Part shown: positions 1-8,401 of the stretch, piece after piece
How the letters are laid out: each line of letters begins with the position of its first letter
Numbering within the stretch: position 1 is the stretch's first letter
Assembly (NCBI RefSeq): GCF_014697575.1
Contig: NZ_JACJSC010000025.1
Span: 34,564-98,563, forward strand
Source: Planktothrix sp. FACHB-1365
GTDB taxonomy: Bacteria; Cyanobacteriota; Cyanobacteriia; Cyanobacteriales; Microcoleaceae
Length of the DNA: 64,000 nt
Direction of reading: 5' to 3'
Program-made: the position numbers and the translations under genes
The notes under the pieces: generated by a model
Databases searched by the model: none
Told to the model about the DNA's origin: nothing
The model's input: the letters and a program-made list of their open reading frames with translations, nothing else

Positions 1-143
1 CCACAAAGCCTATGGGTCATGGAACTGGATTGGGATTAGTGATTGCCTACCAAATTATTGAAAAACATCAGGGTAAACTCAATCTTGATTCAACCCCAGG
101 ACAAGGAACAAATGTCAAAATCTGGCTTCCGGCTACTTCTTAA
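1..143 (+). CDS. Sensor histidine kinase, C-terminal fragment
   Basis: Only the last 46 codons lie in the window, read in the frame beginning at base 3. The fragment carries the G2 box of a HATPase_c domain (HGTGLGL) followed by the usual helix (VIAYQIIEKHQG) and terminal strands (GTNVKIWLP). It is the ATP-binding end of a two-component sensor kinase. The upstream sensor and dimerisation domains are outside the window, so the signal is unknown. Its stop overlaps the end of the convergent GAF gene by about 11 bases. The family call is firm; the specific kinase cannot be named. Confidence 0.85.
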   Translation, partial: TKPMGHGTGLGLVIAYQIIEKHQGKLNLDSTPGQGTNVKIWLPATS

Positions 144-696
144 AATCAATAATTTCAGGGGCAGTTGATAAAGTTTCTGCCACGACTTTCATCCCATCTA
201 ATTCTGCCGAATTCCAAACATGAGGATGTTGACAATGATGAGCAATTAATAAACCCCAAAGTTCGTTAGAAACAATAACAGGAACGACTAAATTGGCACG
301 AATAGAAAGACTGCGTAAAAAATTTTGATGACAAGGATGAAGAGATTCAGTTTCAATATCCGTGATCGCCGTAATTCTTCCATTTTGATAATCCTGAGCA
401 TATTGATGATTAAAACACTCATCTGCACCTGTAGAACCATAGATTGATAAGGTGGCATTGCTCAACGATTCAAAGGTGACTTGCCCTTTCCATTGAGAAT
501 AAAAATAATATAAAATAACCCGATCACATTTCAGTTGAGTTCTCAGTTTATCCAGTTCTTTTTGGATTAAAGTATCTCGTCCCATGCTTGTTTTCAACCG
601 CCGTGCAAATCGTTGTAAACCCGGATCGGCTGAATCTGGTTTATGTTCAAAGTCTTCGATGTTGTTGAATTCGTTTGGAGTTGAAGAAAAATTCAT
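133..696 (-). CDS. Stand-alone cyanobacteriochrome-type GAF domain protein (DXCF class)
   Basis: A 187-residue protein that is one GAF domain (about residues 28-178) with a short polar N-terminus and no kinase, GGDEF or methyl-accepting output domain. Two features match bilin-binding cyanobacteriochromes. An Asp-Glu-Cys-Phe motif at residues 92-95 corresponds to the DXCF second cysteine. A Cys-His pair at 122-123 sits before the RANLVVPV strand, as the canonical chromophore cysteine does. Proteins of this class bind phycocyanobilin or phycoviolobilin and usually sense blue/green light. Light sensing here is inferred from the motifs. It ends against the histidine kinase gene on the other strand, which could be a signalling partner. 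A non-photosensory GAF protein is the alternative. Confidence 0.75.
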   Translation of the reverse strand: MNFSSTPNEFNNIEDFEHKPDSADPGLQRFARRLKTSMGRDTLIQKELDKLRTQLKCDRVILYYFYSQWKGQVTFESLSNATLSIYGSTGADECFNHQYAQDYQNGRITAITDIETESLHPCHQNFLRSLSIRANLVVPVIVSNELWGLLIAHHCQHPHVWNSAELDGMKVVAETLSTAPEIIDFKK

Positions 697-810
697 TTGG
701 GGCTAATAAAATCATATTTCAGTTGATTATTTTATCATAAACTTATAATATTAAGCCGATGACTGAGCGATTTTTAATTTAATTTAAACTTTTCTTGAGA
801 TTGACAGCTT

Positions 811-1602
811 ATGCTTACAAAGGAACAGCAACAGGAATTATTAACCCTATTGTTCTCATTAATTAGCGAGTTTGGGACTCGAATTTTGATATCAATCCTG
901 ATTTTATTATTGGGTTTGTGGTTAGCAAAATTTATACAACGTTTGAGTCAACGTTTAATGATTCGGGCACAATTGGAGCCAACGCTAATTCGATTTCTAG
1001 TCAACTTAATTTATATTGCGGCGGTTACTTTTGTCGTGTTGGCAACTCTGGGAAAACTCGGAATTCAAACCACATCTTTTATTGCTGTTTTAGGGGCGGC
1101 TGGGTTAGCAATTGGTTTAGCCTTACAAGGGTCTTTATCCAATTTTGCGTCCGGTGTGTTTATGATTATTTTCCGACCCTTTAAAGTTCACGATTATATT
1201 GAAGGAGGCGGAGTCGAAGGAACCGTTGAGGAAATTTCAATTTTTACAACTCTTTTAACCACACCCGACAACAAAATTATTATTATTCCCAATAGTAAAC
1301 TTTACGGCGATAAAATTGTTAATCACTCTATTCAACCCATGCGCCGTGTAGATTTAAAATTGAATTTCAGTTATAATACTAATCTGGAGCAACTTCGAGA
1401 ATTATTTCTGACTCTCGTTCAAGCTGATCAACGAATTCTCTCAGAACCTACACCTGGTCTGGAGGTTCAGGAAATTGCGGGGAGTGGGATTAAGATTTTA
1501 TTAACAGTTTGGGTGGCGACTCCTGACTACTCTCTGGTACGTTCCGATCTCAATGAACGTCTGAAACAAAGCTTAGATGCTCAGGGGATTTTATTAGTTT
1601 AA
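811..1602 (+). CDS. Small-conductance mechanosensitive channel, MscS family
   Basis: The 263-residue protein has three N-terminal membrane segments (about 20-42, 62-85 and 90-118). The third is rich in Gly and Ala and contains the pore-lining pattern GLAIGLALQGSLSNFASG, the signature of MscS TM3. A beta domain follows (FKVHDYIEGGGVEGTVEEI, then IPNSKL), and then the C-terminal alpha/beta region. These inner-membrane homoheptamers open under membrane tension to release osmolytes. At 263 residues it is slightly shorter than E. coli MscS (286). The ATG at 811 lies directly before the first helix. It appears to be monocistronic. Confidence 0.93.
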   Translation: MLTKEQQQELLTLLFSLISEFGTRILISILILLLGLWLAKFIQRLSQRLMIRAQLEPTLIRFLVNLIYIAAVTFVVLATLGKLGIQTTSFIAVLGAAGLAIGLALQGSLSNFASGVFMIIFRPFKVHDYIEGGGVEGTVEEISIFTTLLTTPDNKIIIIPNSKLYGDKIVNHSIQPMRRVDLKLNFSYNTNLEQLRELFLTLVQADQRILSEPTPGLEVQEIAGSGIKILLTVWVATPDYSLVRSDLNERLKQSLDAQGILLV

Positions 1603-1681
1603 TCCGTTTATTTTTACGGTCTATCGTCACAGAATAAGTTATCAATGCTAAAATCTCTCCTAGAGTTAGGCAAACTAAATC

Positions 1682-1825
1682 ATGACATCCGACTTAGATC
1701 GTGGCATTATGAAATTTAAAGGGGCAGACAGCCCCACTGCAATTATTGTTTCTTCTGTGCTGGTTTTGGGAGGAATTGGCTTGCTGGTTTGGTGGGCTTT
1801 ACAGACCGCCTATTCCCTATCCTAA
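1682..1825 (+). CDS. Small single-helix membrane protein (47 aa)
   Basis: A 47-codon gene starting at the ATG at 1682. The polar N-terminus (MTSDLDRGIMKFKGADSPT) is followed by one strongly hydrophobic helix with a GGIGLLVWWAL core, ending in AYSLS. The layout resembles the small one-helix subunits of cyanobacterial thylakoid complexes, for instance the NdhP/NdhQ type of NDH-1 subunit, but I cannot assign it by sequence. A textbook terminator only 36 bases after the stop and sound coding structure support a real, separately transcribed gene. What is seen is a short membrane protein; a photosynthetic-complex role is inference. Confidence 0.7.
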   Translation: MTSDLDRGIMKFKGADSPTAIIVSSVLVLGGIGLLVWWALQTAYSLS

Positions 1826-1861
1826 AGGTAGAAATAGGAACAAAATCCGTGACTAATCTTG

Positions 1862-1887
1862 AGGATGCTGGCCAGCATCCTTTTTTT
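1862..1887 (+). terminator. Rho-independent terminator after the 47-aa membrane protein
   Basis: A perfect 20-base palindrome (aggatgctgg/ccagcatcct) runs directly into seven T residues. It lies 36 bases after the stop of the small membrane protein. It also argues against starting the ABC exporter at 1859, because that start would put the hairpin inside the coding region. Confidence 0.88.
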
Positions 1888-1942
1888 GTATTATACTTGT
1901 AACTTATGCGTCTTATATTGTAGTGTTTCACGACTCAAGATT

Positions 1943-3769
1943 ATGGCGACCTTTCGGGATCTCGGTCAATCTTACCGAAAATATTTATCTTTATCTATCC
2001 TAAGCATTAGTGCATCTAGTACCTTTGAACTGATTGATTTAATGGTTCCTTATGCTATAGGACAAACGCTCAATGTCCTCTCAAATCAACCTGTTGATAA
2101 ATTAACCCAATATTTGATTCAAGGAATCTCTAATTTAACGGGAATTGCCCAAACCCCTCAGCTTTCTTTAGGAGTTTTATTAAGTTTAATATTCTGTGTT
2201 ACTGTTGTTAAAGCTCCAATACAGCCTTGGTTAGGGGTTTGGTATCATTGGTTAATTACATTAAAAACTCGTCGAGATCAATATCAGAATTCTTTGCAAA
2301 AAATTCTTACCCTTCCTTTAGAGTTTTATGATGAAAATAACCCTGGACGAATTGCTAGTCGAGTTGCAAAAGGGATTTCTAACCAAACTTGGACATATCC
2401 TGAAATTGCGGGTCAACTGATTCCTAAACTTATACGGGTCTTAGGAATTCTTGTAATTATTGCCTGGATTTCCTGGCCGATTGCTATCTTCTTTTTATTG
2501 TCTTTTATGCTAATTTTGGTTTTTAGCTTAAAAACATTGAAACGGCTAATCGACTTAGAAGAAATTATCGCCCAGTATGAAGAAAATACTGAAAGTCGCA
2601 ATTCTGAGATTATTACAAATATCAAAACGGTTAAAGCATTTGCAACGGAATCTCAGGAGTTAAAACGACAAACTACTCGTTTAAATCGCGAGTTTAAAAT
2701 AGTAGTTGGTCGGATTCACAGAGGCTATGTTCATTTAATTACTCGTCAAGCAACCTGTGTACAATTTAGTCTATTTATAGTCTTAGGATTTACCTTAGCT
2801 GCAACGATTTCAGGTTATATTTCTCTAGGGTATTTTGTCACTATCTATACTCTAGCGAGTATGGCTTATTCTGAAATTACACCGATTAGTAATATTGCAG
2901 AAGTTTTCGCCCGTCGCTATGCGTCAATGATTCGTTTACACGAATTTATGCAGTTACCAAGGGGACAAGATGCGGGCGATTTAACGCTCAATAAAACCGA
3001 GGTTCTTGGGGAAAATTCCTATCAATTTAACGGAAAAATAGAATTCTGTCAGGTGAGTTTTGGCTATAATCCCAATACTCCGGTTTTACAGAATATCAAT
3101 TTATTGATTGAACCTTATCAAACCGTAGCCTTAGTTGGACGTTCGGGTTCAGGAAAATCAACATTAGTGAAACTGCTGTTTCGTTATTTTGAACCTGATC
3201 AGGGTCAGATTTTAATTGATGGAATTGATATTCGCAATTTGAATATTAGGGGTTATCGTAAACGGTTGGCTATTGTGCATCAAGAGGTGGATATTTTTAA
3301 TGGAACTTTGTTAGAAAATCTGACCTATGGCAATCCTCATGCAACCTTTACAGAAGTTAAAGAAGCTTGTAAAATTGCTAAAGCAGATGAGTTTATTCAA
3401 CAACTTGCGAAGGGCTATTCTACCCCCGTAGGAGAACGAGGCGTGCGGTTATCAGGCGGACAAAAACAACGGCTGGGAATTGCACGAGCCTTATTAGTAA
3501 ATCCTGATATTTTAATTTTTGATGAAGCCACATCCAGTTTAGATTATGAATCAGAACGGGCGATCCAATTAGCCATGCAAAATATATTAGGAACACGCAC
3601 AACCCTGATTATTGCCCATCGCTTGAGTACCATTCGAGAAGCGGATCAAATTGTAGTGTTAGATCAAGGTCAAATTGCAGAAGTGGGAACCCATGAAGCC
3701 CTGCTTCAACACCAGGGAATTTATCAACGTTTACATACTTTACAAGAAACAGGCGAATTATTGGTTTAA
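1943..3769 (+). CDS. ABC exporter, fused permease and ATPase
   Basis: A half-transporter of 608 residues. The N-terminal ~330 residues carry the type I exporter membrane domain with several hydrophobic helices. The C-terminal part is the ATPase: Walker A GRSGSGKST near residue 398, signature LSGGQKQR near 502, Walker B ILIFDEATSS near 522, and the H-loop IIAHRLST near 555. It would act as a dimer exporting a lipid, peptide or other amphipathic substrate, which cannot be deduced. The frame is open back to 1859, but ATG 1943 (MATFRDLGQSYRKYL) is chosen because the upstream terminator hairpin and a hydrophobic, cysteine-rich stretch look non-coding. A terminator follows. Confidence 0.93.
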   Translation: MATFRDLGQSYRKYLSLSILSISASSTFELIDLMVPYAIGQTLNVLSNQPVDKLTQYLIQGISNLTGIAQTPQLSLGVLLSLIFCVTVVKAPIQPWLGVWYHWLITLKTRRDQYQNSLQKILTLPLEFYDENNPGRIASRVAKGISNQTWTYPEIAGQLIPKLIRVLGILVIIAWISWPIAIFFLLSFMLILVFSLKTLKRLIDLEEIIAQYEENTESRNSEIITNIKTVKAFATESQELKRQTTRLNREFKIVVGRIHRGYVHLITRQATCVQFSLFIVLGFTLAATISGYISLGYFVTIYTLASMAYSEITPISNIAEVFARRYASMIRLHEFMQLPRGQDAGDLTLNKTEVLGENSYQFNGKIEFCQVSFGYNPNTPVLQNINLLIEPYQTVALVGRSGSGKSTLVKLLFRYFEPDQGQILIDGIDIRNLNIRGYRKRLAIVHQEVDIFNGTLLENLTYGNPHATFTEVKEACKIAKADEFIQQLAKGYSTPVGERGVRLSGGQKQRLGIARALLVNPDILIFDEATSSLDYESERAIQLAMQNILGTRTTLIIAHRLSTIREADQIVVLDQGQIAEVGTHEALLQHQGIYQRLHTLQETGELLV

Positions 3770-3796
3770 TTAACAAATGGCAATTAGAGAGTTCAG

Positions 3797-3828
3797 AAAC
3801 TGGGTTATTGCAGAAATCCAGTTTTTTT
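3797..3828 (+). terminator. Rho-independent terminator after the ABC exporter
   Basis: Inverted arms aaactgg and ccagttt flank a 14-base loop and are followed by a run of T residues. The hairpin lies 28 bases past the ABC exporter stop and separates it from the J-domain gene. Confidence 0.75.
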
Positions 3829-3916
3829 GACTTCTGACAGTTGAAGACGGGCTATATTAAGATTAAAGAGGTGCAATTCATTCAATTGCAAGTTTAGGTA
3901 AGGAAGGCAGAAGAGT

Positions 3917-4819
3917 ATGTTTGAAATTAAACAAGGGTTATTTCAGTTTGAGTTTACAGATAATCATGCGATTTTAGGGGTTTCCCTAGAAGCAGACTTT
4001 GAGGACATTCGCAAACGCTATATGCGGATCGCCCGTCGTTTGCATCCTGATACTTGTCCCTTTGACAACCCCCAGGATCACGAGTTAGCCAAGCAATTAT
4101 TAGCGAAGTTAGTCAGTCCGGCCTATAATCAGTTTTCAAAAGAAGGTGAACGTAAAGAATATATTCTGCTGTTAAAAACCATGGGCGATCGCACGGTCAA
4201 AGAACAGCATAACCTAAAATTACAAACGGAAGCAGCCCAAAAACTGATGCAAGCTTCTGACTATCAAACCGCTTATGAAGCTGCTATTAAAGAGTTAGCT
4301 AAAAATCAATATGAATCCCCTCAAAAAGTCTTAGAAATTATTGGTAAAATTAGTGAGTTAAACTTAATTTATCTCCTCCGTAAAAATCAAAAAGGGGGTG
4401 TTTCTCCGGCTCCATCTGCCAAAGTGATCGATCAAACTCCACCGCCACCTTCTGTAATGCCGAAGAAAGATTCTTTTGTTGAACAAGCTTGCCGCCGTGC
4501 AGAACAGTTAATGGCGAGTCAAAACTATGCCCAGGCAATTTTAGAGTTAAAAGATGCCATTAAACGAGAACCCGATAATAGTCATTGTCATGGTTTATTG
4601 GGGTTAGTTTATTTAAAACAAAATCAACCGAAACTCGCTACACCCCATATTAATCGAGCCTTACAATTAAACCCAAAACAACCTCAAGCCTTAGAAGCTA
4701 AAAAACAACTGGAAAAAGCCACACCCCAAGCTGGAGCAAAAGCCAAAACAGCCCAACAAACTGCTAAAAAATCAGAAGGAGGTTTATTTGGGGGCTTATT
4801 TGGAGGGAAGAAGAAGTAG
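3917..4819 (+). CDS. J-domain protein with C-terminal TPR repeats
   Basis: A 300-residue protein. Residues about 13-85 form a DnaJ-like domain with the essential HPD tripeptide at 43-45 (RRLHPDTCPF), so it can be expected to stimulate an Hsp70 (DnaK) ATPase. A Pro-rich linker near 165-180 leads to two or three TPR units (about 186-265, with ILELKDAIKREPDN and HINRALQLNPKQP). The tail is a low-complexity Ala/Lys stretch ending in a repeated GGLFGG and KKK. The fusion suggests a DnaK co-chaperone that docks on partners through its TPRs. The client is unknown. Its start is set by an ATG with an upstream aaggaaggcag purine stretch. Confidence 0.87.
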   Translation: MFEIKQGLFQFEFTDNHAILGVSLEADFEDIRKRYMRIARRLHPDTCPFDNPQDHELAKQLLAKLVSPAYNQFSKEGERKEYILLLKTMGDRTVKEQHNLKLQTEAAQKLMQASDYQTAYEAAIKELAKNQYESPQKVLEIIGKISELNLIYLLRKNQKGGVSPAPSAKVIDQTPPPPSVMPKKDSFVEQACRRAEQLMASQNYAQAILELKDAIKREPDNSHCHGLLGLVYLKQNQPKLATPHINRALQLNPKQPQALEAKKQLEKATPQAGAKAKTAQQTAKKSEGGLFGGLFGGKKK

Positions 4820-4963
4820 AGAAGGGACGGTTGACGTTTGGCTGTTACTGGAAAACGGACAACCAACACCCGCAATGCGGTATTGTAAATATTGTAGAAA
4901 AAGTTACAAATTGCCGTTTGTAACTGGATTCTTAATGCTTAATTGTTAATTTTTACGCTCAGT

Positions 4964-6196
4964 ATGGTTTATCAACCCCCGTCGGGTGCGCGAGATTTAC
5001 TTCCCCTCGATGTTACCCAAAAAGTTTGGATTGAACGGCGCTTACAACAGGTGTTTCACTGTTGGGGCTATCATCAAATTATTACCTCAACCTTGGAACG
5101 GTTGGACACGCTGATGGCTGGGGGTGCGGTACAACCCTCAACGGTGATTCAACTCCAAGATTCTGAAAATCAGGGGTTAGGACTGCGCCCTGAATTAACG
5201 GCGTCCATTGCTAGGGCGGCAGTGACTCGCATGGGGAATCTACAATCTTGGCCCCAACGTTTGTATTACAACGCCAATGTTTTCCGCAAACAAAAGACAA
5301 TTGATCAGGGACAACAGTTAGAATTTTATCAAGCAGGTGTGGAACTTTTGGGTGCTGGCGGATTACGCGCTGATTCAGAAATTCTGCTTTTATTGCGAGA
5401 CTGTTTGCAAACTTTGGGGTTAAATAATACTGATTTAATTCTGGGAGAAGCAGGTTTAACTCAATCGTTATTATCGCCTTTTCCGCCTAAAGAACGGGAA
5501 AAAGTAAGAACGGCGATCGCTAATTTAGATCGAATTGGTTTAGAATCGTTATCACTTACTTCAGAACTGCGAGAACGAGCCTTATTTTTATTTGATTTAC
5601 GAGGTCGTCCAGAAACCGTATTATCCCAAGTTTCTCAACTGGATTTAGATTCATCTCAACGACAAGCGGTAAATAACCTCAAATCCTTAATAGAATTATT
5701 GCAAAAATGTTGGGAAAATTCAAAAATTCAACCTGCAATAACCTTAGATTTAAGTTTAGTTCAAACCTTTGATTATTATACGGGAATTGTATTTATTGCC
5801 GTCAGTGATACCGCATCCGGGGCAAGGGTATTAGGGCAGGGAGGACGTTATGACCAACTTCTCGGTCTGTATCATCCCCAAGGCAAAACAGAACCGGGAA
5901 TTGGCTTCTCCTTGAATCTTGAAGACTTGCATCAAGTGTTATTGGGACAAGGTGAATTACCGCATCAAACCCCGGCTAGTGATTGGTTGGTGGTGGCCCA
6001 AACCCCAGAAGCCGATGCGGCGACTTTTGCCTATGCCAGTCAGTTAAGGCAGTCCAGCGAGTTAGTCCGGGTAGAAGTGGAGTTAGAACACCGGGAAACT
6101 GCTGAAGAGATTCGGGACTATGCTCGTCGTCGAGGCATTGATCAAATTGCTTGGGTTGATGTTAACGGCGACCCCAAAATTGAAAAAATTGTTTAA
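4964..6196 (+). CDS. hisZ: ATP phosphoribosyltransferase regulatory subunit
   Basis: A 410-residue class II aminoacyl-tRNA synthetase paralogue. It resembles histidyl-tRNA synthetase (motif 2-like region with LRPELTASIARA and NVFRKQ; GGRYDQLLG) but is HisZ-like in length and in its divergent C-terminus. HisZ partners the short-form HisG to catalyse and regulate the first step of histidine biosynthesis, joining ATP and PRPP. ATG 4964 (MVYQPPSGARDLLP) is preferred over the in-frame TTG at 4943, since the family begins at about this motif. hisG is not in the window. A short-form HisRS is the alternative, but the usual HisRS signature was not recognised. Confidence 0.85.
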   Translation: MVYQPPSGARDLLPLDVTQKVWIERRLQQVFHCWGYHQIITSTLERLDTLMAGGAVQPSTVIQLQDSENQGLGLRPELTASIARAAVTRMGNLQSWPQRLYYNANVFRKQKTIDQGQQLEFYQAGVELLGAGGLRADSEILLLLRDCLQTLGLNNTDLILGEAGLTQSLLSPFPPKEREKVRTAIANLDRIGLESLSLTSELRERALFLFDLRGRPETVLSQVSQLDLDSSQRQAVNNLKSLIELLQKCWENSKIQPAITLDLSLVQTFDYYTGIVFIAVSDTASGARVLGQGGRYDQLLGLYHPQGKTEPGIGFSLNLEDLHQVLLGQGELPHQTPASDWLVVAQTPEADAATFAYASQLRQSSELVRVEVELEHRETAEEIRDYARRRGIDQIAWVDVNGDPKIEKIV

Positions 6197-6348
6197 GGGT
6201 AAAGAAGGTGAATTGTTAAACAGTTCTAATCAATTTTAGGATAACAGTTTCACCTACCCTAGACTTTTTATCCCTTGCAAATTCGTTAATTTATCGTTAA
6301 CAATCAAAAAGTATTTACCCCCTATTTTTAAACAGGAGAACACTAACC

Positions 6349-6576
6349 ATGTCACATACTATTGTTACGGACATTTGTGAAGGTGTAGCTGATTGTGTTG
6401 GGGCTTGTCCCGTTGCTTGTATTCATGAAGGCCCTGGAAAAAATACAAAAGGAACGAATTGGTATTGGATTGATTTTTCCACCTGTATTGACTGCGGAAT
6501 TTGTCTACAAGTTTGTCCGGTTGAAGGTGCAATTGTAGCAGAAGAACGCCCCGAATTACAGAAAACGCCTCATTAA
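6349..6576 (+). CDS. Bacterial-type two-cluster ferredoxin (75 aa)
   Basis: A small soluble electron carrier with two Fe-S motifs. The N-terminal cysteines are at 10, 16, 20 and 24 (CEGVADCVGACPVAC). A second CxxCxxC..CP set sits near 49-59 (CIDCGICLQVCP). The wider spacing in the first motif is typical of ferredoxins whose first site holds a 3Fe-4S or an atypical 4Fe-4S cluster. It is distinct from the plant-type 2Fe-2S PetF. The ATG is preceded by an aggaga ribosome-binding site. Its redox partner is not indicated by neighbours. Confidence 0.92.
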   Translation: MSHTIVTDICEGVADCVGACPVACIHEGPGKNTKGTNWYWIDFSTCIDCGICLQVCPVEGAIVAEERPELQKTPH

Positions 6577-6661
6577 AAAGAGAATAGGGAATGGGCATTC
6601 TTGCAATAGGAATTTTACCTTTGCTTATTCCTTATTCCTTATTCATTATTCTCTATTTAAT

Positions 6662-7609
6662 ATGCAAAACGCTAATCTATTCGGTCGAGAGATTTATCAA
6701 CGGATTAATAATAATATTCAGAAGGTGATGAAAGGGCAATCTTTGGCAATTAGAAAGTTATTAGCCGCCTTTGTCAGTGGGGGTCATGTCTTACTTGAAG
6801 ATTATCCTGGAACCGGAAAAACTACCCTTGCTAAAGCCCTTGCTTTTTCCATTGATGCCAGTTTTAAACGGATTCAATTTACCCCCGATCTTTTACCTTC
6901 AGATATTTTAGGGGTTTCTATTTTTGACCAAAATGAACGCAATTTTCATTTCCATGAAGGGCCGATTTTTGCTAATATTGTTCTAGCAGATGAAATTAAT
7001 CGGGCTTCTCCACGTACTCAATCTGCATTATTAGAAGCAATGGCAGAATCTCAAGTCAGTATCGATGGAAATCTGAGAAAACTTAAGGATTTATTTTTTG
7101 TAATTGCCACTCAAAATCCCGTCGAATCTCGTGGGACTTATCCTTTACCAGAAGCCCAAATGGATCGATTTGCTTTACAATTTAGTTTAGGTTATATTTT
7201 ACCCGAAGATGAAGTCAATTTACTCTCAGATCAAATCGATCAAAATCCAATTGATACCCTCAAACCCTGTGTTTCCTTAGCGGAAATCTTCACGTTAAAA
7301 CAACAGGTGAAACAAATTAGAATCAGTGCGGAAATGAAGCGTTATATTGTTGATTTAGTGAATGGAACTCGAACCGCAACGGATGTACAATTAGGGGCAA
7401 GTCCGAGGGCTTCTATTGCGTTAATGAAAATTGCTCAAGCGCTGGCTTTATTTGATGGCTATGAATTTGTAACTCCCGAACACATTCAAGAATTAGCAAT
7501 TCCTGTTATCGCCCATCGTTTAGTCTTAGAACCCCGTTCAAGATTTACAGGAAGAACAGCCCCGGTTATTGTAGAAGAAGTTCTCAAATCTGTTCCTGTT
7601 CCTGCCTAA
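6662..7609 (+). CDS. MoxR-family AAA+ ATPase
   Basis: A 315-residue MoxR/RavA-clade ATPase: Walker A DYPGTGKTT at 47-55, Walker B IVLADE at 106-111, sensor 1 ATQNP at 149-153, and the family signature PLPEAQMDRF. MoxR proteins act as chaperones that assemble or activate partner complexes and are usually encoded with a DUF58 protein and a transglutaminase-like membrane protein. Both are found 1.5 kb downstream (9109-12452), but with a toxin-antitoxin pair and a PAP/fibrillin gene in between. The family is certain; the client complex is not known. Confidence 0.94.
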   Translation: MQNANLFGREIYQRINNNIQKVMKGQSLAIRKLLAAFVSGGHVLLEDYPGTGKTTLAKALAFSIDASFKRIQFTPDLLPSDILGVSIFDQNERNFHFHEGPIFANIVLADEINRASPRTQSALLEAMAESQVSIDGNLRKLKDLFFVIATQNPVESRGTYPLPEAQMDRFALQFSLGYILPEDEVNLLSDQIDQNPIDTLKPCVSLAEIFTLKQQVKQIRISAEMKRYIVDLVNGTRTATDVQLGASPRASIALMKIAQALALFDGYEFVTPEHIQELAIPVIAHRLVLEPRSRFTGRTAPVIVEEVLKSVPVPA

Positions 7610-7655
7610 GTTGATGATTAGCGATCGCAGTAAAATCACTTAAATTTTACTTAAA

Positions 7656-7919
7656 TTACTCGTAATGACCTCCAATGGCAAAAATATAAACATATTGATC
7701 ATCAAATTTGTAAATTAGACGATCTTTTTGAGAAATTCTTCTTGACCATAACCCCGATAAATTATGTTTTAACGGTTCTGGTTTTCCGATTCCTTTAGCG
7801 GGATCACCTCTCAGCATTTATTTGATAATTTTACAAAGATTTTTATGGAGGTTTTTGTTTTTTTCCCTCAGTTCTTCATAGCTTTCCCAGGTGTTGCCCT
7901 CAAATACTAAGTATCTCAT
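7656..7919 (-). pseudogene. YoeB/Txe-family toxin with in-frame stop codon
   Basis: Read on the minus strand, an 88-codon frame starts MRYLVFEGNTWESYEELREK and continues with KGIGKPEPLKHNLSGLWSRR and ends AIGGHYE. It covers the whole YoeB/Txe endoribonuclease, including the conserved Glu of KPEPLKH and the terminal His-Tyr. Codon 34 is TAA (7818-7820), where family members usually have a sense codon such as GAA. The product would therefore be cut to 33 residues, or restarted at the adjacent ATG without the N-terminal strand. The gene overlaps its antitoxin by 20 bases, as is normal for the pair. It is either an inactivated toxin or a sequencing error. Confidence 0.82.
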
Positions 7920-8172
7920 CTAGTTCTTCCTGATTGGGAGAGTAGCCTTTATTTTGGGTATGAGTTGCCATAGAATGGGTAATTTGTTCCATTAAATAGC
8001 TATTTTGTAAAACATATAAGGTTTCTTGTTGTTGTTCCCAATCTTCAGCACTAATAATAATAAAGTCTCCACTATTTTGATCGATTATTTTAAGAGGAGT
8101 ATGTTGACTGATGACTTGTTCAAGAAAGCCTTGGATGTTATTTTTAAATTGAATAAACGGGATTGAATTCAT
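7900..8172 (-). CDS. YefM/Phd-family antitoxin
   Basis: A 90-residue protein with the Phd/YefM N-terminal fold (SFIQFKNNIQGFLEQV type start, then PLKIIDQNSGDFIIISAEDWEQQQETLYVL). The C-terminus is acidic (EELDEILSI), which in the family wraps around and neutralises the toxin. It lies upstream of, and overlaps by 20 bases, the YoeB/Txe frame, the usual antitoxin-first order. The antitoxin is intact although its toxin is broken. YefM proteins normally repress their own operon. Confidence 0.87.
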   Translation of the reverse strand: MNSIPFIQFKNNIQGFLEQVISQHTPLKIIDQNSGDFIIISAEDWEQQQETLYVLQNSYLMEQITHSMATHTQNKGYSPNQEELDEILSI

Positions 8173-8401
8173 TCTTTTCTCACTTCAATGCTTGAGTTAC
8201 CCTCTTATTATAACTGTAGATCAGCTAAGGCTGTAAATCCTCTTAATGCTTGATTAGAGCAAAAAGCCTCCGAGCGCAATCTAAGTCCCATCAGCACAGT
8301 CAACACGAAAGAACCAAGAGACTTACATTTTTACTTGAAATCATCTAAAATATATCTTAGCTAAAACTTGATTGATTGAAAAGATAATCTGAAGGAATTT
8401 T

